This document shows positions 52,701 to 63,333 of a stretch of 64,000 bases of DNA, one piece after another. The stretch spans positions 15,562,001-15,626,000 of the forward strand of contig NC_091054.1 of the NCBI RefSeq assembly GCF_963966145.1, read 5' to 3'. The translations under genes and the position numbers were made by a program. The stretch's first letter is position 1, and each line of letters begins with the position of its first letter. The notes beneath the pieces were generated by a model that had not been told where the DNA came from, searched no databases, and worked only from the letters and a program-made list of their open reading frames with translations. The stretch is from Tenebrio molitor. Lineage: Eukaryota > Arthropoda > Insecta > Coleoptera > Tenebrionidae.

Positions 52701-52971
52701 TATAAACGATCTCGTTGGTTGAGGTTTTACTTTTAAATATTCTTGACGCAAGTAGTTATCAAGAGTTCGTGTAAAATACTGCAACTGTAATATTTTCATT
52801 CATTTTATCTCTTATTCGTTAAGGTACTTCATTCATTAGAGCATAATTTGAGGGCACAAAATGTTATTGCTGGAAGGATATATTTCAAATTTTACGCGCG
52901 CTAGGTACTACTTTCTCTGCGTAGAATTTAGTAATTTTTATGTCAACCAATCTCTCGCTGGACAAACTATA

Positions 52972-53351
52972 CCTTACATAACTATTTTTTTTGAGAAAAT
53001 GGCAAATTTTATTTTTTAAAATTAATTTTATTTTTTAAAATTAATTTAATTTTTAATGTAAAAATTTTAATTGACCTCATCTAAGGTTAACAATAAAGTT
53101 TAACGCAAATGTTGAAATTATTTCCTGCCCACCATTTGACACTTACCGACCGTTTGTACACTGCGCTCAATAGTGTCAGGGCTTTTCGTTCCATTTTGAG
53201 CGAATTCGCTGCAGTAAATCTTCTAAATTGTTTGGTCGATTAAAATAAACCTTCTGCTTTAAATAAACCCATACAAAAAAAATACATTAAAAATTAAATT
53301 AAATTTTTAAAATAAAAATTGCCATTTTCTCAAAAAAATTGTTATGTAAGG
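52972..53351. mobile_element. TA-flanked element, CCTTACATAAC ends
   Basis: CCTTACATAACTATTTTTTT and complement, with ATGGCAA/TTGCCAT further in. TA at 52970-52971 and 53352-53353. It stands next to copy 2 at the centre of the outer palindrome. Non-coding. Confidence 0.8.
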
Positions 53352-53605
53352 TACCAATTTTTTTCATTCGTCGTTTAGGTAGTAGAAGGGTCTATCAAAA
53401 AGAGAAGAAAAAAGGGGGGTTGTCATTAAAAAAATTGGTGATGACATCATTGTGCAAAAACCAGTGACGTCATTTAAACAAGTTGCACGTCACAGGATGG
53501 CATTTTTCAAAATAAAATCGACCTGTCCGAGTGATTTTCTTAAAAACATCACATTACGTTATTATGAATTTTGTTCCAAAATTTATGTTCACACTGTATA
53601 ACTTT

Positions 53606-53935
53606 TTTTTTTCATTTTTCACTCCGTTATGTTTTGAAACTAAAATTTAAAACAGCTAACAAAAATGCTTCAGGCGTTAAAAAAGGGACCGACATAACAA
53701 CAGTTGTATTCGCTGGAGTGCAAAAAATGTCATATTTGTAGCATGATTTTGATAAAGAAAGAAAATAAGTTGTGAAGCTTCAGTGATACAGTTTCTAGAT
53801 TTTCTCCATCATTCTGAACAATTTGAAACGAACCAACAGATCAAATCTGCACGTCAAACAAGGCGAAAATAAAAATCTGAAGAACAGGGAACGCTTGCTT
53901 TAATAATAATACAAAACAGTACAAATGCTAAAGTC
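53606..53935. other. spacer downstream of the PH-domain gene
   Basis: No gene supported. Confidence 0.3.
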
Positions 53936-53941
53936 TTTATT
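53936..53941 (-). terminator. polyadenylation signal of the PH-domain gene
   Basis: TTTATT on the plus strand, i.e. AATAAA on the minus strand, about 26 nt beyond the stop codon. Confidence 0.65.
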
Positions 53942-53966
53942 ACATGGTAACAAAACCTAACCTAAA

Positions 53967-54527
53967 CTAAAACACCTTCCTCGCACTGTTCAACTGGGAG
54001 TCCGAATGGTTGAACCTCGCTATAGTCCCGTACGTGTGCACCCCGCTCGCACTCTCGCTGGCCTCACTTTTGATCTCAAAATATTTACAAATCTCGCGGA
54101 CCGCACTGTGCTGGTTAAAGTTCGACAAATCGTGCATCGAGCGGGCCCGTTTGGTACCCCCGACGCCGGTCTTGCACGACACGTCTTCCGTGCTCCTCAC
54201 TTTCCGCCCCATCTTGCACAACGACTCGAACAAAATCAGTTTTTCCTTGACCGGCACGTAGTTCTCCGCGTTCTGACACTTCTTGAGCAGCGTCTCGACG
54301 GTTTTCTCCTCGCTGGGCGGTTCGTTGTTGTTTTTGACGCACGCGGTGCACCGGGGCTCCACCGGCTCCTCTATGTAGTTCGAGTTGCAGTCTTTCGGTT
54401 GGTTTTTCGTCCAGCAGGTGGCGAAGGTGAAAATATCCAGGTACTTTACGTCCTCGAGGGGGGTCTGACGGATCAGTTCGATGGCTATGGTCTTCACCCA
54501 GATGTCGAACGAGCGCTGGGTGCCAGT
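53967..54527 (-). CDS. PH-domain gene, terminal exon
   Basis: It follows a TTCCAG acceptor (minus strand) in phase 0, starts TGTQRSFDIWVKTIAIELIR and ends SARKVF before TAG. It completes the PH domain and carries the whole C-terminal tail. GC-rich compared with its flanks. Confidence 0.8.
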   Translation of the reverse strand, partial: TGTQRSFDIWVKTIAIELIRQTPLEDVKYLDIFTFATCWTKNQPKDCNSNYIEEPVEPRCTACVKNNNEPPSEEKTVETLLKKCQNAENYVPVKEKLILFESLCKMGRKVRSTEDVSCKTGVGGTKRARSMHDLSNFNQHSAVREICKYFEIKSEASESASGVHTYGTIARFNHSDSQLNSARKVF

Positions 54528-57500
54528 CTGGAACGGGAAAAATCGTTAACGTGGCAACGGCGTACGTGTGGCGGTCATTTTGATAAACTTAGATTGCGGA
54601 CGTTTCCGGGAACAATTAGAAAGGACTTTTTATAAAATTGGAAGTATGTCGGTATCTTATCGCTTTCAACAGTGGAATGCAAATTGTGATTAAGTTTAAT
54701 GAATAATCCTCTTGAAAACAGGAAGGAAGCTAAATTAAACATAACATAACAGTTGTGTAGTAGTAAAAAATAAACCATAACAATAACAATTTTGTTTATT
54801 TGACTTTTGATTTGATATTTTTCAATCTGAAAATCGGGTATACCAACATGAAACTTAAAATATGTTGCCAACCTAACAAAGAAAATACAAAAACACTTAT
54901 AGTGACTTGGTACATAAAGTCCATTCAAAAATTTAAAAACCACCAACGTCGCAGTTTCCTCGTTAATTACATCCGCAACACTGTTTAGTGTAAAATTTGG
55001 TGAGAATTGTAATTTTGAGGTTAAGTGTTTATTAAATGTCTTGTTTTTCTGGGCACGTTTAAGTAAAAATAATAAGAATCAATAAATAAATGAAACATGT
55101 GCTGCTAATAAAACAATATGAACGGAATTCAAAGCAATTGAATTTTATTTTGAATCAAATAAATGTCACAATTTATAGTTACGAGTACCAACATAGTATG
55201 AAAAAATATCTACCTAGGGTTTTTTCAATTTTACCAACCTAAAGCAACAGGTGGTGGTTTTTTAAATTTTTGAATGGACTTTATTTTGATTTGATACGGA
55301 ATCACCCTGTAGATAATTAAACAAATATTTTCACATGTCAACCTGTCATATTTCCTTTAATTTTTATTAAAATTTAAAATAATTATTCTTAACAAGCCTC
55401 ATCTCTACAGAAGGAGACCAAGATTTAATCTATGTTTATACGTCCTAGTTCAGATCGCTGTACCCAGTACCGCACCCCACTTTTTAGGACCATTATTTTT
55501 TTAACGAGTCGAATAAAACGTCCGTTAAAATTCAACGAAAGTATGTTTATTTTGTAAATATGTACATATGTATTTCGAGTCGGCGACAGTTTTACGACTG
55601 ACAATTAGCGAAAAACTTGTAAACAAATTTCACCACATTAAATACACAAACGCATTGCTGCCAACACCCAGGAATTAAATTGTTGTTTTAGTGAAGATGA
55701 CAGCGTTGACGTTTCACGGTCGCACGGTATCTACGCATCCTACTGATAAAAAAAATCACACAAACAAGGTCAGAACGAAATTCGTCATTTGACAAACGCC
55801 AAATATCGAGGGAAAAAAACATTTTTGGTCAACCTGCGTGTGTGAATCAATCTAAAGATTTTTCGGTAATTGTTCACTTTAACTACTTCTGGAATTTTCG
55901 CGTTTTTTCTGGCTAGACAGCTTCAGGGCGTCCTCCTGGATCATTTCCCACCATTCAAACCTTGTGCAAATGCCCTTTTTTTTCTCTCTTGTTGTGTTTC
56001 AAGGTCGCGTCAAGGTCGCGCCAGTGTCTTAGTATAACTAAAGGGTAAGGAAAATTCATTTGCACAAGGTTTGAGTGGTGGAAAACGATGTAGGAGGACG
56101 CCCTGAGGCTGTCTAGCCAGAAAAAACGCGAAAATTCCAGAAGTAGTTAAAGTGAACAATGACCGATTTTTCAAACAAAATTTAAAAATCAGAATACATA
56201 TAACGTGAAATGTAAGTTTTTTACGGATGAGGCTTGGTTTCGTTTCATACGTCAGGACTTGTTAATTCTCAGCATATCAAATGAGAAAATGAGGAAGAGA
56301 GCAAGGGGTGAAAGGCCCCGTGGAGCTCAAGTGGCACTAGAATGTGAAAGAACCAAGACAACGACTCTTGTCTCTTTTTAGTTTTTTTTTTTACTTAAAA
56401 GGTCACTTGTGCTCTATCGGAATACACTGTCGCATTGTTTTTTCGCCATTTTGTAACCCTACACGACGGAAAAGACTTTCCACCGTCTCACCTTACCACT
56501 CCAGCGACTCCGCTTACTCGCGCTGTTGCAATACTTCCCCGATTTCGTTCGTTCAGTGATAATCCGAGCGATTTCGGCCCAGTAATGAGGCAAGTATGCG
56601 TTGTGCAAGTAATCGAGCGGCCTTGTAACCGACCAGAATGCCAGAAATGCCGTAGGATGACACGGCTTGCATAACAATGTAGTAGAAAATGGAAATGGGA
56701 AAAAAATCGCACGACGTACCTGCAACGTCAAAACCACGGTCTGTCCCTTGCATAGGGAGAGACTGTTGGGCAGGGCTCCGGCCTTAAGACTCAGAAGTCT
56801 CAACGGAAGACGGAGAGCTGTCGGAGCGCCGTCGCCGTGACCCCCGGAAAGCTGCAGTTGTCCGTTTCTGACAACCGCCCTCCGGGGCCACCATTTCTTC
56901 TCGTTGCTGGTGCGAACGAGAAGGTCGCCTGGAAAAAAAAAGAAAAAATATTATCTCTCGTGTAAATTGTTGGGGGGAAGTTGACCATTATATGCGACAA
57001 CTATGAAGTACTGTGTTTAACATCCCTCCTCTATTTTCTGGTCCACTTGTCTAACGGAGCGGTGAGTAAAAAATTTTTACACCGAGTGAAACCGGCTCCG
57101 GTGAGACAAACAATGCTTTGGATAGAGCGACAAATGTAATTTATTATGTATTTACATATATTATTGTAAAAAAAATAACTGTTCTTTTAGCACCCATTAA
57201 AAATTGTTAGTTCTTGTAACATTTGTAACATACATGTGAACCAAACAAAGAGCACATTTTTAATAAAATGTTATCATTTGTACACAATTCAATTTATAAT
57301 TTTTTGTTTGGTATTCAACGTAGATTCGCGTAACATAAATATTATCCGTTATTTTTAATACCCCCTGTATATATCTTAATACAGTGTGTCCATCATTTTT
57401 TAAATAAATTTAAATAAGTTACACATCTTAACAACATGGAGTGCAATTTCAGTTAATAAGTTATGTTATTACTACAGAGGAGCTCACTTCTGCTAATTAT

Positions 57501-60500
57501 TATTATTATTATAAAAAAGGTGCAAGGCATCAAGGTCGAATTTATTTATCACTACTCAAAACAGCATTTATATGATTATATGTTATAATTATCAATTATT
57601 TTTCCATAAACCTGACATCTAAGTCGGAACTTATTATTTTACCTATAATTCTCTTACACCAGTCAGTAAACGTTTTGACATCTGACGTTTTGTCATTTTG
57701 TCTATTGTTAAACGCTTTTATGATAATGATGCGTTTTTTCAGTTCGTACTACATAATTCATAATCCCTCCTTTCTTCTTTGGTGTACTTAGAAAGTGAAT
57801 TGATTCTGTTGTTTTTTTTCTACCTTCACTAGACATCAAATAAAAGTGAAGATTGTTTATTTTCACTTTGTTCAATTAAATTTAATTGTCGATCAGATAA
57901 CAGTAATCAATACTAAAGTTAAGATTCTGGATCAACACCGAAATATTTGTCTACGTAGCGTCTAATTTCAATTCTTATGCTGAAATAGCAAATTGTTAAC
58001 AAGTTTACTGTGATTTGTCTTTTTTGTTGCAGATAGAAAAGTCATTTTATTTAAGACAAAGAGTCCCTTTTCTGTCATACACCCTGCAAAAAAATGCCGC
58101 GTGTTTCAAAAAATGTATGTATCAGGGGCGGCTGGTGTATAAGTGCTGCAGAGTTGCAGAACTCCCAAAAATTTTGTTATACATTCTAATTTTAATTTTA
58201 ATAAACCATGGGCTCAGTTCCTTCTCTCTGATATTTTCTTATTGGCCCTTCAATAATAAATGACGTCAAAAAAAAGGATAGCGACAGTCCATGGTTTATT
58301 GCTCTCTCTCTCTCTCTCTGCGCTTTTTCGCTCGCGCACCCTAGACTAGCAGTCCATATCTAAATGTCAATGGTAATAATGATACTTGCGGTCGCATTAC
58401 TCATACGTTTTTAAATCTGTTGGTCAGCCGCTCTTGATCAAACATTTTTTAAAACAAATTGTATTATATTGTATTTAGTTAAACACACAGGTACATAATT
58501 TTTTTTTATCGAATAACTAAAAATTGTTTTTTTTTTTAATAATAATACATACACAGTTTCTCTCTGTTTTTTTTTAAATACATGTTTATTGAAGTGCTGT
58601 GACCTCTTGAGAATTTCCTTGATATCCACCATAAACTAATTTAATGTTCGTTAACTAATTAATTGGATATTACGAGTCAGAATTTATCTGAATAAAGCGG
58701 AAAGGCCAAGTTGATGATTCTTTTTGTAATGAATTTCCTTCGGTCACGGGAAGTTACAAAAAAAATGTAAGACTTATTTACTTTTTTTGTATTATTATTT
58801 CTGACTGGTTTTGTTTTGTGTACCCACAATTAAAAAAAAACATCCTCTTAGTTGGGTCTTTTATGGAGTTCCAGAAAGAGTTTGTGTTAAAATTTTAGAT
58901 TTTCGAAATTTTGAGAATATGTACACTGCTGTGCAGAAAAATCGCGTACACTTCAAAAATCAAGCAATTAAGTTTTCGAGTATTTTGTGCTTTGTAAATG
59001 TGGATTTTGACATTACATTTGTAAATAGGTTGGTTGTTATAAACTGTCAGTGAGATTGTCACTGTTTTATTTGTTATTAGGAAAATGAAAGTTGTTTAAC
59101 ACTGACAAATAAAAGTCAAAACCAATCCAGACTGACTTAACACAGCGAAAAATAGGTGTACATGATTTTTCTGCACAGCACTGTAAGTAAGTATGTTAGT
59201 ATGTACTTCAATTTTATTAGAGTAACTATTCAGAAGTTACTGGAAACAAATAGTTAGGTAGGCATTTAGGTATTTTATTATTCCTAAAAAATATAAAACT
59301 ACCAAGACCCAGAAATTACAGATACAAGTTTTTTGCAATTTCTGTTAGACACTGAGATCAGTAGAGAACCTGATCGTACCAGCCAAAAAATTTTTCCGCA
59401 CGCTTTTGGTAGAAAAATATTTGACAAGTTGTCAGTTCGACGAAATTCTTCGAAATAAACTTTCTTGTAAAAGGCTAAGTGCCAGTTTATAGAAAGAGAA
59501 TTAAATGTTTAGTGCAAATTAAATTTTAACCCATGAATCCGAAACTTCGATTGGTTCAATCTGATCACGTGTTCAGTTAATCTCGCATTTGATTACGATT
59601 TACTTAATTTCGCTTCTGTAAACTAGCCCTAAGTGTCGCGAATGCCTAATTAAGTCATGTATTAATTAAGCCATTGATATCACAACACAAATGAGTGAAA
59701 ACAGAATCGTTATATCCAATATAAACTTTTCCTCCTTTCAACAACTCCGGGACGTACTTTCTGATTTTTCTATTTATAAAATTCAAAGTTTTTCCTGACG
59801 TACACAAGTTTAAGTAGTTTCTATTTACAGTACTTAACGTATAAACGAAGCAACCACGTGAATTACTGCGTGTTAAAATAGTTCTAACAGACTTAAATCC
59901 CTTGCAAACAATTAGGTACGATCAGTTAAACTGCGTTTATTTTTTTTTTCTATTTCTGTTTTATACATTGTTACGTGAAACCGAACATCTACACAAGTCC
60001 TGATTTATTTTTTTAATTCTTTTAATAGAACGTTGGGTAACTCAAGTGTACGTCAAGGTTCTTCTTTGGATCCTGACTTATTCCCATATCCACATCTACG
60101 AAATCCTTCACTATTAATAATTTATATTTTTCAATTCATATGTTTCGTTCACAAATCCTAGTGTTGTACCTCCGGGTTCTGTCTTTGGACCTATCTTATT
60201 CCGACCTACACATCCGCTCCCAAAGTTGACAACAGTCGTGACCTCAAGCTATTAAGAAGCTTTAAATTGTACTATTTTCTTTAAAGAAATTCAGAAATTA
60301 TGTAGAAAATAAACTCACCATCATTACGAGTACTACTCCAATCCTTCAAATTCTCTCATAATTAAACTGTTATGAACTATTCCCGTACACACGACTTAAA
60401 GAATATCTCGCATACGTAGCAAAAGTGCTCTCAGATTTTCTTGTAAAAATGTTTGTGTCAACAAAGACAAATTAAGTTAAATGTTGTTTGAATCTTGTGT

Positions 60501-60868
60501 TGTCTACAGGTGTCCCAAAATTGGCGTACTAACCAACTACCTTATCGAGGATGTCTAAATGAGCATAAAAAAAATATGGAAAAAATTTTCCAACCTAAAG
60601 CAACAGGTAGTGGTTTATTGATTTTTAAATGGACTTTAGTGTCAAGTCTAGTTATCATCATTATTATCAACATCATCATAATTATTATTATCTCTTTCAA
60701 CTTAACTGTATTGCATCAGTTGATCGAATAGAAATGCAAAATGTTCAATTTTCTTCCCGTTGGATAGGAAGACGTAATCTCACGGCCAAAGCGATATCAT
60801 CAAAAAACCACCCAACAAGTTGACAGTACGACCTCATTAGCGCCACCTACCCGCTGGACCCGTCCCCA
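53967..60868 (-). CDS. small PH-domain protein (three coding exons)
   Basis: The coding exons I place are 60868-60850 (19 nt), 56928-56720 and 54527-53967; all introns are GT-AG and phases match (1, then 0), giving 262 residues. Residues about 7-97 read as a pleckstrin-homology domain: GDLLVRTSNEKKWWPRRAVV, RLPLRLLSLKAGALP, LCKGQTVVLTLQTGTQ and a C-terminal amphipathic helix with the invariant Trp in FDIWVKTIAIELIRQ. PH domains bind phosphoinositides or protein partners at membranes; the target is unknown. The C-terminal half is low-complexity, Ser-rich with scattered Cys (CTAC), and contains basic KRARSMHD and VREICKYFE. I do not recognise the family. The start in exon 1 is inferred from the ATG, donor and phase; exons 2 and 3 are firm. 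Confidence 0.75.
54917..55281. mobile_element. TA-flanked element C, AAGTCCATTCAAAAA ends
   Basis: AAGTCCATTCAAAAATTTAA and complement, TA outside both ends. It lies in the last intron of the PH-domain gene. The right side reads, inverted, CCACCACCTGTT 24 nt from the end, as in elements A and B; the left side has CCACCAACGTCGCAG. A single related right end occurs at about 60590-60650. Confidence 0.8.
55282..55863. other. intron spacer
   Basis: No coding or repeat structure recognised. Confidence 0.3.
55864..56176. repeat. foldback, arms of about 120 bp
   Basis: TTGTTCACTTTAACTACTTC ... GGACGCCCTGA arms are almost perfectly inverted around a loop containing AAGGTCGCGTCAAGGTCGCG. Next to it lies a transposase relic, so this may be a transposon end. 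Confidence 0.7.
56205..56345 (+). pseudogene. mariner/DUF4817-type transposase fragment
   Basis: The frame reads FFTDEAWFRF, matching the first catalytic Asp motif (FxDEAWF) of mariner-like transposases. A neighbouring frame continues TSGLVNSQHIK, as expected after a frameshift. The remainder is lost. Confidence 0.5.
56720..56928 (-). CDS. PH-domain gene, middle coding exon
   Basis: 209 nt between a TTCCAG acceptor and a GTACGT donor (minus strand). It encodes DLLVRTSNEKKWWPRRAVVR through SLCKGQTVVLTLQ, the bulk of the PH fold. The entering phase requires one base from the previous exon, matching exon 1 at 60850. Confidence 0.8.
56957..57990. repeat. dispersed repeat R, copy 2
   Basis: AAATTGTTGGGGGGAAGTTG at the start and TCGATCAGATAACAGTAATC near the end match copy 1 (45.3-48.0 kb) in order, without the element array. 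It lies in the first intron of the PH-domain gene. Confidence 0.6.
57991..58923. other. intron spacer with (CT)n microsatellite
   Basis: CTCTCTCT runs at about 58301-58319. Short open frames have no recognised domain. Confidence 0.35.
58924..59183. mobile_element. mariner-type TA-flanked short element
   Basis: The ends CACTGCTGTGCAGAAAAATC and the complement of CAGTGCTGTGCAGAAAAATC, TA at 58922-58923 and 59184-59185. The ends have the classic look of mariner/Tc miniature elements. 260 bp. Confidence 0.85.
59475..59634. mobile_element. short element, GCCAGTTTATAGAAAG family (copy 2)
   Basis: Same interior as 47296-47461 (CCCATGAATCCGAAACTTCG, CTGATCACGTGTTC), with inverted ends GCCAGTTTATAG / CTGTAAACTAGC. 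Confidence 0.65.
59635..60849. other. intron spacer
   Basis: It contains a solitary element end at about 60590-60650 (related to element C) and a degenerate ATC/ATT microsatellite at about 60650-60700. No exon recognised. Confidence 0.35.
60850..60868 (-). CDS. PH-domain gene, first coding exon (19 nt)
   Basis: On the minus strand, GAG-ATG starts MGTGPAG and runs into a GTAGGT donor after one base of the seventh codon. The next exon supplies the missing two bases, so the phase fits. It lies at the edge of a GC-rich block, as expected for a first exon. Confidence 0.55.
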
Positions 60869-61100
60869 TCTCGAAAATTCCGGAACGTCAAGACGGGCGC
60901 ACACACGTGGGCACGACCGGAATGAACAAGACTTACGTCATCCGGAGAGAGCGCGATTTCGTTTCTAATTAATGCACGCAGGAAATTAAATAACGAATTT
61001 ATTTCAAATTTTATTAGTTATTAGCGAGGACTGCAACTGGAACGGATCGTCGCCGGCAGACCGCCATTTTTCCAATTAAATCGACGAAAGCGAAAACGGT
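60869..61100 (-). promoter_or_regulatory. GC-rich 5' region of the PH-domain gene
   Basis: CpG-rich compared with its surroundings. It contains an E-box CACGTG (60904-60909) and an ATF/CRE-like TTACGTCA (60933-60940). Transcription start not determined. Confidence 0.4.
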
Positions 61101-61235
61101 AAAATTCCTTCCGATCCGACCCTGTCCCGTTTCCCGTCCGCATTATCCAGTGGCAACAACAAAACAAAAAAAAAGTAAAAGTCGCTAGTTAGTTTGTTCG
61201 TTCGACAAATGGCGAGAGCCGCGCAAATCAGGCCA

Positions 61236-61560
61236 TTAATACTGTTTGGGGCCTAATGGGGGCTCCAGGAATTGCTCGGAACCAGATGGGGCTCCTGGGT
61301 TTGCTCAGCCTAATGGAGGCTTCACTGGTTTGACTGTAGGCGCGCGTGAACTGACACACCGTATCGCTTTGTGTAAAACCTTTATTTACATTTATACAAT
61401 TCTTTGGACCGTACGACCGTACTCGAGATGTTGGGTAAGAATGACTTCTGACTTGTGACTCTGACTGTTCTACCCTGAGTCCATCTCGGTACTGTCGTCT
61501 CAAATCTCTCTCTTCACCCACGCAGGGGTGGTTCTCGGTTCTGAAAGGAGGGGGGTGGCT
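61236..61560. repeat. three degenerate 27-30-bp repeats and LTR-like sequence
   Basis: CCTAATGGGGGCTCC, CCAGATGGGGCTCC and CCTAATGGAGGCTTC begin three consecutive units at 61252-61325. On the minus strand an AATAAA (about 61390) precedes them, and the block ends CCCCAAACA, compatible with an LTR 3' end, but no opposite end was found. Confidence 0.35.
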
Positions 61561-62333
61561 CTACGCCCCGACAAATACAATGGCGGGATCGCGACATTGA
61601 CCTTGATTTCTTGTTTTTTTCGCTCTTCCGAGTTCTGTAATGATTATGAGACAACAGGTGTGCGAGGACCCGCGCCCACCTCTAAATCCGATATTGCGCA
61701 TCTAGGGATTTTTGTTGCCGACAATTGGTGAATTATTATGCCGGACGGGTGGTCGGGGTTGTGCCGGTGGACACGTGTTCTTGTGGAATTTCCATAATGG
61801 GTTTGCTTACGAGTGAGACGTTACGACAACAAGGGGGACTCATTATTTCGCCATTACCGAGATGGACTGATTTTTCATCGTAATTGCAAATTGGCCGCCG
61901 TTGAGATGTGGGTAATTGGAGGTGTTTTTTTTTTTGCCTAATTAGCCGGATAAGTGACCGAAATCCGACCTCGATGCGCCCATTTAAGGTGGCCATCTCG
62001 TCAGGTAACGTTATTAAAATCCATAAAAAACAAATTCCCGAAAGCTGTATTAGGACAAGTGATAAACGCCGATTTTGACGTTTGGGCGGTTGTACGGTGG
62101 GATCGACAAAGTTTCATGGCCACCCCGACGGGTCAAGTGTCCGTATATGGTATTTTACAATAACAAAAAACGGTAATTATGGTGGAAGTTGCTGCTGCCT
62201 ATAGTAGAAAAACAAAATGACATTTAACAGATAACTCGTATTGCAAATAGAGAATAGAGGTTGTGTCATCTTATCGTCATTATATCCTGATGAAAATCAC
62301 GTATTGTTTTTGACATTTCTTTTTATGTAGGTA
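61561..62333. other. moderately GC-rich non-coding region
   Basis: Open frames up to 86 codons on both strands, without domains. It could be regulatory sequence upstream of the PH-domain gene or of a gene beyond the window. Confidence 0.3.
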
Positions 62334-62855
62334 TAGGCCGTGCCAAACCCAAATAACCACCACCTGTTGAATTGAGTTGGTGAAATAGCTATTTATGCAC
62401 CAAGGGCGTTACAACGATGATTAAGCCCGGAGAACGATGAATCCAGCTCGAGGGCTTTAGCCCGAGAGATGGATATCGTTCGATGGGCGTAATAATTCGG
62501 TGATGCCGTGGTGCATACAAGATTTTATTTTTCACTATACGTGTTCTTTAAAAAAAAATTGGCATCTTTGCAATTATGAATTGATGAGGGCGTTATGAAT
62601 TCATTACGCCCGTTTATTCTTATTACGCCCTGTTATTATTCCCTGGTTGTTATGGACATGTTTACGTATTTCGTATCCTAGGAGTTATCATGCAATTATA
62701 CTAAAGTGAAAAATAAACAAAATTACACTACGTGTGTAATGGCAATTTTGACATTACTAAAATGCTAGACCAATCAAATTTAAGTACACAACGTTGCCGG
62801 TTGATTTTCTGAGTAGAATGCAGTGTTGGTGGTTATTTGGCTTTGGCAAAGACTA
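62334..62855. mobile_element. TA-flanked element B with CCACCACCTGTT motif and nested palindrome
   Basis: The ends TAGGCCGTGCCAAACCCAAA and the complement of TAGTCTTTGCCAAAGCCAAA, TA outside. CCACCACCTGTT stands 23-24 nt from the left end and, inverted, CCACCAACACTGCA on the right, as in element A. Inside, ATGCACCA/TGGTGCAT arms at about 62393-62517 bound a second palindromic insert with CTCGAGGGCTTTAGCCCGAG. Confidence 0.75.
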
Positions 62856-63144
62856 TAGCTGAACAATTTTGACGTTTCAATCAAATGTCAAAAGTGACAT
62901 TTATTAGAGTCAAGCTGAAAACAAACGAGCAGAGAACTGCCTACTCGATCGACTCGTTGCACATAACATAATATACGTAACAGTCAAAATAAAAGTCTAT
63001 TGGGTTTTTACATTATATTTGTTTTTGTGGTTGACGACATTAAATCATGTTTTTATTTATCGGTTCAAAAAACAATAAAAACGCACTTCAGCAATTCACA
63101 AATCTCATGTTAATGAGTAAACAGTTTTTTCCAATTTGTTACAC

Positions 63145-63333
63145 TTAAAGTTTTATGACCTTCAGCGCGGGTGCTACTATTGTAATAATGTCGTCAAAAT
63201 GATTGTCTATCATAGCTTTATTTAAATATTTAAGAACATCAGTGGTGGAACTATGAAGAAGCGTTTCACAGTAAGTGGAGTTTTCAACTTCTATTAAGAT
63301 GTAACTTAACCATAATAAATAATCCAGAGACAA
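63145..63333 (-). pseudogene. possible ARM-repeat-like fragment
   Basis: A 62-codon minus frame reads LDYLLWLSYILIEVENSTYC, then ...DVLKYLNKAM, IITIVAPALKVIKL. The helix pattern (LLW.SYIL ... DVL.YL ... I..PALKVI) is reminiscent of armadillo repeats. No splice sites or neighbours support an exon. It may be a gene fragment or chance. Confidence 0.25.

Larger units (their letters stand above)
50148..52967. mobile_element. GTCCAGCGAGAG-family element (copy 2), about 2.8 kb
   Basis: The left end CTCCGTCCAGCGAGAGATTG and the right end complementary to GTTTGTCCAGCGAGAGATTG; terminal segments match copy 1 (ATGCACTAGAATAC; TTTCTCTGCGTAGAATTTA). The interior holds unrecognised sequence at 50340-51700 and a nested element at 51752. 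A 118-codon open frame at 51025-51381 contains a basic stretch, TSSRKLTRQRPRRATADLHC, but no known domain. Confidence 0.65.
49905..53605. mobile_element. outer palindromic element opened at its centre
   Basis: The arms 49905-50145 and 53354-53605 are inverted copies (CAGTGTGAACATAA at the outside, GAATGAAAAAATTGG at the inside). Removing the inserts brings the arms together as ...AATTGG-TA-CCAATT..., that is, with no loop. Two other elements were inserted at that central TA. Confidence 0.75.

Noticed and set aside
54006..54635. 209-codon plus-strand frame over the PH-gene terminal exon
   Set aside because: The opposite strand has splice-consistent PH-domain coding and a polyadenylation signal; the plus frame crosses the exon boundary without support.
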